Shown: positions 49,921-61,100 of the stretch, one piece after another
How the letters are laid out: the number at the start of each line of letters is the position of its first letter
Position numbering within the stretch: the first letter of the stretch is position 1
Assembly: GCF_018143015.1 (NCBI RefSeq)
Contig: NC_054740.1
Location: forward strand, 76,157,856 to 76,221,855
Direction: 5' to 3'
Origin: Lytechinus variegatus
Taxonomy: Eukaryota; Echinodermata; Echinoidea; Temnopleuroida; Toxopneustidae
DNA length: 64,000 bases
Program-made: the position numbers and the translations under genes
The notes under the pieces: model-generated
Seen by the model: only the letters and a program-made list of their open reading frames with translations
Told to the model about the DNA's origin: nothing
Database searches by the model: none

Positions 49921-50895
49921 CAGGGGCGGATCCAGCTTTCGCCAATAGGAGGGGGGGGGGGCCGAAAAATATTTTCAGCAACATTTTTCTCGATTGGCCG
50001 CAATAATTCTATTTTTGTTGTTTTTTCAGGGGGTCCTAACTAAAGACTGAAGTTTTAAATATGTTAGTTTTTCTTGTTATAAACAAGATAAGGTATCTCA
50101 TGTGGTCATTATATATAATGCGAGCGCGAAGCGCGAACAAAAAAATTCTTTGATATTTTATTTCCTTAGAACTGAAGATTCTGAGCAGTTTTATAATCAT
50201 GAACAAAGATAAGTATCCAACTAAACAATGCGAGCGCGAAGCGCGAGCCGAAACGTGAAAATTAAGGGACTCAATCAGGACTGTTTTTAGTGATTAATGA
50301 AGAGGATACAAGTATCACCAATTAAATAATGAGAGTGATATTCCGACCTGAAAACTGGACGGTCTAAGCGCGTTTTTATTTAAAATTAAAGAACAAACTT
50401 GTGTGTCTCAGCAATTAAATGCAAGCGCGAAGCACGAGCTTAATTTTTTGATATACTGACATGATACAGGAGCATTTTGACAGGATAGGTATGAAAATTT
50501 TGATATAACAATTTGTGTAAATCAAACAAAATAATGAAAGCTTGATGTGTGAGCTAAAATATTGTGTGCAAATTGATTTCAGAACTGGATATATAAAGTG
50601 CCATTTAATCCTCTTAAATGGGATTCATTACACAGGCAATGCGAGCGCGATGCGCGAGCGAAAATTCTTTAAAGTCTATTTTCCAATTCTTCCCCTCATC
50701 TTTTTCTTGTTTCCTTTCGGGGTCGGGCCGGCCGTTACGAGGCTATAAATTACACATCATTGGTATAATAGCTCTTTCTTACTTTTCTTCCTGCTTTTCG
50801 TAGTTTCTATCAAGATAAAGAGTACACTTTTTCTGCAGGTTGTCAAAAAATAGGGGGGCCGGGGCCGGCTCGGCCCCCTCCTGGATCCGCGCCTG
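49921..50895. mobile_element. 975-bp TIR element with a GC-motif array
   Basis: It starts CAGGGGCGGATCCAG and ends CTGGATCCGCGCCTG, with CCATT on both sides (49916-49920 and 50896-50900). G-rich tracts lie inside each end. The interior is a series of roughly 100-bp units carrying ATGCGAGCGCGAAGCGCGAG or decayed forms, near 50118, 50228, 50330, 50423, 50533 and 50640. No ORF. A truncated relative is at 10396-10903. Confidence 0.85.
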
Positions 50896-50950
50896 CCATT
50901 GCCAATGTTTGAATCATTCTAGCAAATGTAATCAAATTGACATTCCGTTT

Positions 50951-51682
50951 TATTGTCTCACCTGCATAGCAGAGTGAGACTATAGGCGCCGCTTTTCTGG
51001 CGGCGGCGTCAACATCGAATCTTAACCTGAGGTTAAGTTTTTGAAATGACATCATAACTTAGAAAATATGTGGACCTTGTTCATGAAGTATTACTTAACA
51101 TCCCATCAGAGTTTCATGTCACATGACCAAGGTCAAAGGTCATTTAGGGTCAATGAACTTTGGCCGATTTAGGGGTATCTGTTGAATTACAATAAAAACT
51201 TTAAAAGTTTTTGGATCTGATTCATGAAACTAGGACATATAAATAGTAATCAAGTATCATGGAACATCCTGTGCAAGTTTCAGGTCACATGTTCAAGGTC
51301 AAAGGTCATTTAGGGTCAATGAACTTTGGCCATAATGGGGGTATCTGTTGAATTACCATCACAACTTTGCAAGTTTATTGATCTGACTTTGAAACTTTGA
51401 CATAAGAGTAATCAAGTATCACTGAATATCATGTGCAAGTTTCAGGTCACATGATCAAGGTCAAAGGTCATGTGAGGTCAATGAATTTTGGCCATATTGG
51501 GATTATTTGTTGAATTACCATCCTATCCCTGTAAGTGTATTGGTCTAGTTCATAAAACGTGGAAATAAGAGCAACCAAGTATCACTGAACATCTTGTGCG
51601 AGTTACAGTAGTTTTCTAAGTCAGCAATGCTGCTATGTTGAATCGCGTGATGCAGGTGAGACGGCCAGAGGCATTCCACTTG
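50951..51682 (+). repeat. DR1-bearing repeat, copy 3
   Basis: It begins TTGTCTCACCTGCATAGCAG and ends TGATGCAGGTGAGACGGCC with AGAGGCATTCCACTTG. It has fewer internal units than copy 1. Perfect AGGTCAAAGGTCA is at 51130, 51296 and 51458. Intergenic. Confidence 0.85.
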
Positions 51683-53400
51683 TTATAATAATAATAAAAT
51701 GAGTGTACATTTACTTTAGTAACGTTTACGACATAAAAGTTAGCAAATTATCATGGCAGATTTTCGGTTTTTTTTTTTTTTTTTTTTTTTTGGGGGGGGG
51801 GGGGTAGGGTCTAAAAGGAAAAAAAAACCAAAGCAGTAACTTTAATTATAAAATATCGTGGGATACCTTACCAGAGACAAAGAGTGAGAGAGAGAAAGGG
51901 GAGGAAGAAAGAGGGAAGTTGGAGAAAGGCGGGGTAAAAACGGGATGATAGCGAGACAATGGGGGATGGAATGGGTTCCATGACATTTGCTTTGGCGACA
52001 ATTGCTCCGATGAAATATCTGCACATTAAGCAAAACAAAAAAATCGAACCTTTAAACGAAATAATCCTAATCTTAACATTATTCTGAACCAAAAACTCTA
52101 TTACAATCCTAACTCTAACCCTAATGCCCTCTGAGATATTAAGACCGGAGCAAATGTCGCAGGAACATTTGTCGTGTCGCCATGGAATGGGCATTTATAT
52201 TCATTTGAAATAACAGTTTATGTTCATTATTCCCTACCAACACAAAGGGGGGGGGGGGGTAGGTGTGTTATGGAATTAGACCGGAAAGTCGAAAACGTGT
52301 TTATCTTTGACACATTATTTTCTCTTTTTTTTCACGTCAGAAAATTTTTGAATAAAACAGTGGTCTCGTTATCGAACACCTCGGCTGGTAAATCCTTGAC
52401 CCGGGGCAACTGCGTTTCCATGGAATTAGGCCTAAATGAGGGAAAACAAATCTCGATAAGGGGAAGCTACTACTATTTTCACCCAGTGGCTATAAGACTT
52501 GGCACCACTGGCATATGGATTTATGGGGGGGGGGGCTTGTGGAAACTGGACCCTTTCCCCAAAAAATCCATGACTACGTAGAAAGAAAAAAAAAAGAAAG
52601 TGTTTAAAGACAGAGAAAAGGGTAAAATTTAGTATTTTTTTATACTACATTTTTTTTCCAATAGTAGGCCACTATCAAATAAAAAATTGTATAAAAAGAC
52701 TGTTCTTTTATATATCATCTATGTATATATGTATGTATGTATGTATGCATGTATGTATGTATGTATCTATCTATCTATTTTTCTATCTATCTAATTTTCT
52801 ATCCATCTATTTGTCTATCTATCTATCTATGCCCTTATATCAATCTATGATATACATGTAATTTAAACCATCATAATAAGTTGCGAGAAATAGAATCGAA
52901 GAAGCCCATTTTGATTCGTCAATAAACATGGTGGGGGATGCAATTTTATTGCTTTCTTCCATCCCATCGTTATCTTCACTCACAAAGAGGTAAACATCGT
53001 CTCGTGGTGGGGATGACGGATTGATCAGTTGAAGCTGATTAAACAAATCAACTCTCTATACGATACGATAAAGAATACCATGTGATTGAGCGATCGAGAA
53101 ATCGTGTTTGGAAGCTTTTGTCTTGTGTGTATCGAATAAAAGGGTGACTATGGTTTCGGTGAGATGATTTTATTGATTTTCATGTTAATGCAAAAAAATA
53201 ATGTTGACTTTTTCTACAGCTGTTCTACCATCATGTTAGTTTAGGTATCCCCATTAACGTCCTTACAATTGAGTGGGGTGCATTGTTTGATGCCTGGAGT
53301 GTAGGAGAATGAGGGCAACGGCAAAGTTGATAATGGGTTAGGTCGTATGTCAAATAACTGAAAAAACACTATTTGTGAGACAGTTCGATCCATTCGATGC
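51683..53400. other. Intergenic DNA upstream of the CUB gene
   Basis: It contains a T run followed by a G run (51770-51803), G runs near 52248 and 52527, and TATG/TATC microsatellites (52718-52830). A 135-residue ORF at 52174-52581 crosses repeat-like G tracts and has no domain. No gene is supported. Confidence 0.5.
52718..52832. repeat. (TATG)n and (TATC)n microsatellite
   Basis: Tandem ATGT units pass into ATCT units with a few interruptions. Confidence 0.95.
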
Positions 53401-53403
53401 TTA

Positions 53404-53498
53404 TATATAAAGGCAGCAATGCATTCTCTCCGGCTGCTGTAACTTACTATAAAATTAGACTTTACAAGAAAATCATCTCATATGGATTTTTATCTCAG
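53404..53498 (+). promoter_or_regulatory. TATA box and non-coding first exon of the CUB gene
   Basis: TATATAAA at 53404-53411 is followed by GC-richer sequence and a strong donor CAG|GTAAGT at 53498/53499. Initiation would be near 53434. The exon would join the acceptor TTTTTATAG before 55103, which leads to the signal-peptide ATG at 55145. The joined leader would hold a short upstream ORF beginning at 53480 that stops within exon 2. Inferred from motifs and spacing. Confidence 0.55.
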
Positions 53499-53568
53499 GT
53501 AAGTTTGTTATTTTGTGCATTTTTCATTTGTATAGTCAGATATCGAAAGTAAACTTGTAAAATACTTC

Positions 53569-53569
<1 letters not shown>

Positions 53570-53630
<61 letters not shown>

Positions 53631-53639
53631 GCATTATAA

Positions 53640-53671
<32 letters not shown>

Positions 53672-53709
53672 ATAAATAATAATAATGATAATATATATAT
53701 ATATATATA
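53570..53709. repeat. (AT)n/(TG)n compound microsatellite
   Basis: Long TA runs broken by a short CACACG and a TGTGTG segment; it lies just inside intron 1 of the CUB gene. Confidence 0.97.
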
Positions 53710-55144
53710 CAAACATATTCACTATGTCATGTAAATTGTTAAATGGTGTCCTTGGTGACATTTGGGATGTATCTTAATTGTAGATTAATCACTTCTTTGA
53801 AAATCATAATAGATTTCAGAAGCATTTCAAGCATTACTGATACATTTTGGACTTTAATGATATAAAACGCGTATTTTACGATACACTCGGAGTATCGAAC
53901 GTCTGAAGATGTAACTGCGACGTAATTAATGAGAAGCTTTCCAAGCCGTCCTAAATTGTTATTTTCACAGAAATTTGATTTTATATTACCAATGAATTTA
54001 AGAATCTTAGCCATGAATATAATATCCCATTAGTATTATATTATACTTAAAGGCATATAATTCAAGACAACTAAAGGGCAATTTGTGACATTTATTTGGG
54101 GAAACAGCACACGCTTGTGACTTGCCAAGTTGAAATTACACAAATTCATAAGTCATTCATCCAGACATTCAAAATTCATTGTCATGCACAGGGAACAAAC
54201 GAATATTAAAAATCATATTCTGGCTATTGGTATACAAACTCGGATGGATTTGGCCAAACGTTACTTGATATGTTTTGTAATTTCCTGCTTTCATTGAAAC
54301 CACCCTCAAATCACGATGTTATACCCCCTTTACTATTTTTTTTTGTTATAAATCCCACAAGAAAGAAAGAAAGTGATTAACCTAATTGTAAAAACATGAA
54401 TTGAAAACAAATAAAGTAGTAATTTGTTAAAATGTTTTATATTTAAGATTTTACTCTGTGATTTAAAAGGATTTGAACTGAACATAGACTACCCCTTTAC
54501 AAGTACTTTTGATTGATGAAAGATTTGTCCCTCCGAGCTTCTGAAACTTAACATCGAAAATATGCGATATTTTCTTTCAACTTGATGCAAAATTGATAGA
54601 CGACGTGGATCATTATTTTAAAGCAAATGATGGATATTGGTATGTGATTATCCGTTTATTGGCATACAAAAGAACAGGAAGTGCATTCACAATCCTATGA
54701 CCGAATGCACTTTTTCCTAGTTTGGGAAATACGCGTATGATAGTGTTGTGTTGAACGATAGTGTTTTGTTTTCTCAAACGAAAAAAGGTGATTATTTTAT
54801 CAATATATAAATTAAGAGCAAAATCACGATAAATAATTATGAATATTTTTACCTGATACTAAAATGAATGCAAAATGAAAACAATGATGGAGAATTAGAC
54901 TTATAGCATGAAGAAATAGCAGGAAAAAACAATCTATATATTGTAGCAGTGAAAAGAGAACATAATAATATTGGCCTATTGACATAATCAAAGAAATTGG
55001 AAAATAATGACATATAATGGAAAAAGATGAAAACAAAAGAGAACAAATTTGAATCCATAACCCATGAAATATCATACAAAACACATACGTACTTTTTTAT
55101 AGATCACATTTGAAGCAGTGAACGTGTCTCTTCAAGTTGGTGAA

Positions 55145-58100
55145 ATGGAAAACATGGCAGTCTTAATCAGTGTACTCACTTTAGTAGTGGTATCCTCGGT
55201 GGATTCAACACCTATATGTAAGTATAGGCCCCTATAGTGTTTTAACTATGACATGTTTATCGACAGGTAAGAAGGCTTTTAATAATTAGATAATGATACC
55301 TAAAAATGTTTTCAGTCTGTGCAACTATATTTGTCCTTTTGTTCAGGAACTTTAAAAGTTCTGTGTGCCGAACCCATATCTTAAGTATTTTTTGTGTTTA
55401 ATAAATCCATCGATTTAAGTTTTGATTCTGCCAATTTTTTTACGATCGCAATAGTGGTTGGGTGACGTACAAATGAGTGTTAAGAATATTATAATGATCT
55501 TCAAAAGGATGAAAGAAGACTAAAATAATGATTGGCCGTGGTTATCAACTGAATGTTAATACAGCTATGTCCTAAAACGTAATAACAGGTATTCTATCAT
55601 GATCATGTTATGTGTTTTTTTTTTGTCAAGAGGGATGCTATATAGGGGAGGGGATGCACCGGTCCAGTACAAGCTTAACCGGACTTTTCACATTTACTAC
55701 CGAGACCCTCTCTACAACGCACCAATTCCTTAAAAAAATAAGTCTAATCACAATGGAGAATGGAGGGGCTCTTGTCTTCAGTTGGTGGACCGAGACAGCA
55801 TCGGAATTTATTGACTCTGGACAACGACAAACTTGCAATTGTTCGTCCGATGCAAATCTTCGGGTGATCCGGATGATTTAAATTGCATTTTCAAAGGAAT
55901 CGATGCGTTGTAGAAAGTTTCCCCGTAGTATATGCGAAAACTCTCTATTAGATCAAGTAAAGACGGAGTGTTACACACTAAGAAATAAAGGTTCAAAATT
56001 GAATCCCGAAAGGTTGATGCAAAATCAGCACCCTATGGGCTCAAAAATTGAACCCTGCGGTTGGGGTTCATTTTTGCACCCTGTGGGTTCAAAACTGCAC
56101 CCTAAATTTTAAATTGAACCCCTAGGGGTGCACTTTTGAACCCGCAGGGTGCAAAAACAAATTTTTTAACCCCAAATCAGGGGTTCAATTTTTGAACCCA
56201 TAGGGTGTTGATTTTGCATCAACCTTTCGGGATTCAATTCTGAACCTGGTGGTGATGGTTACATTACTGAATAATAATGACGAATACTTATTAGTAAGCT
56301 ACAAGTGTACCGACGATTTAAGAATCTCCTCAATACACCATATTTCATTGAATGCAAGAAAAAAATTCTTCTGAATACTCCGCCGTATGACCTTGGTCTG
56401 CAACGTTTTCTTTTAAAAGGACATTTTCTGATGTATTTATCTCTTCAGTGGTGAACATAAACTTAGCATCAGGGAGTACAAAACTCATCCAGTCATTGAA
56501 TTACCCATCTAACTACACTAATTATCTGGATTATACTTGGAAAGTCAGTGCTCCTGATGACCATTCAGTTGAGGTCATATTCAGAGACTTTGCACTGGAA
56601 GAAGGGTAAGTTATCCGAGAGACCAAACTAAGCTCTTATTTGTAACACTATCCATAGACTTTGAACCGGATAAAGAAGAAGTTATCGAGGAGAAAGACAA
56701 GATCTCATTCATAGTTCTACTATTCCGCAAAAAAATGTAAATGTGAAAATCCGTCGGAGAAATAGTAATGTACTTACAGAAAATTGAAATCTTTCCTATA
56801 ATCATTATTCGACAAACCTCGGGATCGTGCAGAATAGTATTTAGTACCAGGGAGCAACGTAAAAAGAAGTTAATATGGAATAACCAAATAAATCGTCTGT
56901 ACAGCCTCTTTTCAAAGATTGCGAGTTGTGTCAAAATACACAAAGAATTGTTAACAACGCGTGTTTGCTAAATAATGCTTTCATGAACCTCTTTTTCCCC
57001 CTCAAATGTAATAGTTACGACTTTCTTTCGGTTGAGTATAATCATTCAGAAAGCAGTGGACAAGGCATCCTCCTGGCGAACCTGACAGGCTCAACGTATC
57101 CTACACATCTTACCTCTCCTGTTAACAATCTATGGGTTCGATTCACATCGGACTACAGCATAACAGCCCCTGGGTTTTCTATCAAAGTTAAGGCAGTTCC
57201 ATTGACAGGTGATGTCACTCACTTTTCAAAAAGCGAGAAAGTTTTGTTTGAATATTGAGGCCTCATGTCTAACTGATATTCAACCTTATAGCATTCACGA
57301 TGATAAATATAAGATTAGTGAAATAGAATGTTAAAACTTCTTTAATTTGTTTAACAATGTCACGTTTGACTACGCTCTATTACACTATTATTGTCAAAAA
57401 ATTTCGGTTGCCTAAAACCGATTAGTTGTATGAACAACGAAATAGATCACTAAAAGAAGACTTCACAGTTAAACTTCCCTTAGAAAGCTAAGAATGTGTA
57501 TATGAAATGACACGATAGGTTATTCATGTCGTAGATCTTAATGAAATAAATTGTACTTAATGGTCAATTGACACATTTTATGTTATCTCTTTAAGTGGGT
57601 TATTAAATATATTCTTATAGAATCAGGGAAGAGTCTCTTGTACAGGATGATGGCGATCTTTTCAAAAATGAAATTAAATGTCTGTGTTTATCACAATATA
57701 GTAGCAATAGCCTATCAGTAAAATTTCTAAAATAGATTTTGTGTGTGATTACTCTTTCAGATGCAGTTACAACCGAAAGCATCGCAACATCTTTAGAAAC
57801 AGTTTCCCAGTCAACAACATCCCCAAGTCTGTCCACATCACATCATACAGACCCAACCGTTTTGTATTTATCTGAGGACCAAACCCTCTTGACAACAATG
57901 GAAACAGCATCCACTGGAGGTGTGTCAGGGGATCAAGAAATGGTCGAACATTCTACAGGGTCAGCTCAAGAAAGGACCGCTTCATCTGCATCAGATATGT
58001 TGTTTTCAACTGATACAATAGGCTTAACAACGATGGAAACAGCTCCCACATCAATGCAGCTGATGGACGATGAACTGGTAACCACTGACACTATCCCTGC

Positions 58101-61100
58101 AACTTCACCCGTTGTTTCAAAGATTTCCGCGCACTTGACATCTACGGACACCACTTTTGAGATGATTGGCACAGTAACTCCTGAAGATTCATCTCAATAT
58201 TCTACACAGTCAAACCTACAAACGACTATTACTCCTTCATCAGGGTCCACTATTCCAATGACATCAAGTGACACAACCTCCCTACCATTGCAGACATTAA
58301 CAATGATGACAGAGTCAGACTCAAATAGACAGTCTGAGTCAACTCTAGAAACCAGCACAGAGTCCACTGTTTCATTGAACCCAAGTGATACCAAGCAGAC
58401 AACGGAAGAAACAAATGTTGTTTCAACAGAAGTGAAAGATGAGTTCACCTTTGGAACGATCAAGAGCACACACATGTACATGCAGACGTCGGGTATCCCA
58501 ACACAGGCCTCCTATGAAGACACAACCCTACCATACGATAGTTTTACTTCTAGATTATATTCAGACATATTTCATTTGACAAACAATCCTTCAGACGCAC
58601 CTGATGCACAAACCTCGCAAGAATGGGAAGAACCAACGACATTTATTGCACAATCCCTACCAGAGGTATCAGAGGACCCTGAAACGCCACCTTTATCAAC
58701 ATCGGCGATAGGTGCATCCATCCAATCGCAAACTCACGATGCCTCCACCACCCAAGGAATGATGAAGTCAGTCTCTATTACCGCAACATCTTCGGATTCG
58801 AATACAGCACTAATCTCAGCTTCCGAAGCAACAATTAGAAGCACATCATCCTCAACAATAGAACCAAACGTTGAAACCACAGAGTCCGAATCTACCCAGT
58901 TACCCGGCACAACCAACCCTGCAGGTAATTTCTTTTCTTCAACATGTTTAATCCAGTTCATACTTTAACCATGTTAACAGTACACAACCGCAACAACACT
59001 CGACCTATAGATGGAAACATAATTATGTTAATAATTCAATACGTTCGCCATGATATGTGTTTCGGAAAATAATGATTCTTATACATGTTCTATGAATATA
59101 TCAAACGAAATATTTCTAGTCGTAATTAAAGGAAAACCCAGAAGATACACGTACGACACAATTCTGATGAATGTATGTGTTCTTGTCATAAAATGTTACA
59201 CGTTGCCCTTCCTGACATGCCTGACGAAGTTTCCCAGGTACACCACTCGCCACAAATACTACAACATTATGATATATTTTTCTTATTATATTCCCTTTTC
59301 CCTATTTATTTTGCATGCTTCTCCAGATGTGGATATTAATCTGGAATCTGGAGATTCTAAGACGGTGCAATCTCCGAATTATCCATCTAACTACGATAAT
59401 AATCTTGACTATTCATGGTACATCACCGCCCCACCTGACCATACAATAAACATTGAATTCCAGGACTTCTATTTGGAAACAGGGTAAGATAATTAACCCT
59501 AAACTGAATCATTCGATATTGTCAAAAATATTATTTTGATGGGGACCTTTAGGATTGCTACTCCAGGTTAAATGTAATAAATACTTCTCTCTCACTCCCT
59601 TTAAAGTACAAATGCACACTTATTTTTTAGTAGGTACATGTAAGGACTTGATATTAAAGGCATATGAATGTGACATTTTTAAAGTATTATTTTCTCTAAT
59701 AAGATTTACTCTGTAAGATTAATAACGAAAGTTTCTCTAACAAAGTATTTTTCCATATTGCTTAGAGTTCACATTTTCATATTCGCATAACATTTTTTCC
59801 TTTACACAGATATGACTTTCTTAGGTTTAAGTACGATTCCTCTGATGGTTATAGTAGTCGTACATCAATAGCTGATATCACTGGAACATCCTATCCGTCT
59901 GCTCTTGTAAGCCCTGTCAACAACTTATGGATTCAATTCACGACAGATAGCTCCATAACTAAAATGGGGTTTTCAATAGTTGTTAATGCTGTTGCCACAA
60001 CTGCAGCGCCAACCTCAACTACTGCTGGATCGTTACAACCATCATTTTCGACAACGGTTGCAGGTAGGTACCTCTATGAATTTGAACAACTGCATGCCCT
60101 GTCTATTTAACTCTAGTCACATCTAATTAAATGGCATAAAAAACTATCAAAATTATTTTGCTAGTAATGGAAAAAGATTACCCTGTTCAGCAATGTGCTC
60201 GATAATATTCGGGTAAAAAACATGTACAATATTAGGCATCTTTGCACCCTTTTTCTTGTAGGGTGCAGAATTGCACTCCAAAATTGCTGTCATTCTTGCA
60301 ATTTTATGTGGATGCAAAAATACACCTTTATTTTAGATATTTTAAGAATAAATAAATAGTGAAAACAGTGAGACGAGAACAATAAAATTTCGTAAACTTG
60401 ATCTTTTATATTAGTACTCAAAGTAGAAGACGACTTTCACATTTATTGCTACAATATCTTTCGTTGAACTGCAAGCAGTTTAAATACAAAGTCTTCGGCC
60501 AACCTAAAACCTTTATCAGTGTATTTAGTGACCAAAACAGCAGATTTTTTTTTTAAATAATTTATTTTCTATTTTATCACTTGTAAACTATGTAGTAGAT
60601 GATCAAACTGGAGTAATCCACATCCTTTTGAGGAATTGTTTTATTCACAGAAACATACGTTCACCTAACATCGGGAAATTCCCAGACGATCCAGTCACGA
60701 AATTACCCATCAAACTACGATAATGACATTGATTCTATCTGGTACATTACTGCTCCATTGAACTATACGATAAGGGTAGACTTTGGAGATTTCAACCTTG
60801 AAACAAAGTAAGATGATTTTTTTTATTCACACAATATTACCTTTACAGACCATCAGTGTTGGTGTAACGCTCCTTGTCATATAATCAAACAGACAAAAGA
60901 CAATATAGCATTTGAATATCAATTACGTAAAGACTTACTTGGACGTAATGAAGATAAATGAAATTTACTAGATTGTTAATACATTCATAAATTAATGTCG
61001 ATTTTTAAAAACCTCTCTCTCTATCATTCCTACGATGCCTATTGCTATTCAGAATTTATACGTTGGATAAGTCATAGTTAATAGTTAGATAACATATACA

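Noticed and set aside
52174-52581. 135-residue ORF
   Set aside because: It crosses G runs and repeat-like sequence, with no domain, splice context or codon pattern of a gene.
59050-59487. 145-residue ORF beginning before CUB2
   Set aside because: Only its 3' part from 59327 is exon; the upstream part is intron read-through before a clear CTCCAG acceptor.
60235-60310. Possible second foldback like that at 55990 (GCACCCT / AGGGTGC words)
   Set aside because: Only one short inverted pair is present; no long arms or ends could be defined.
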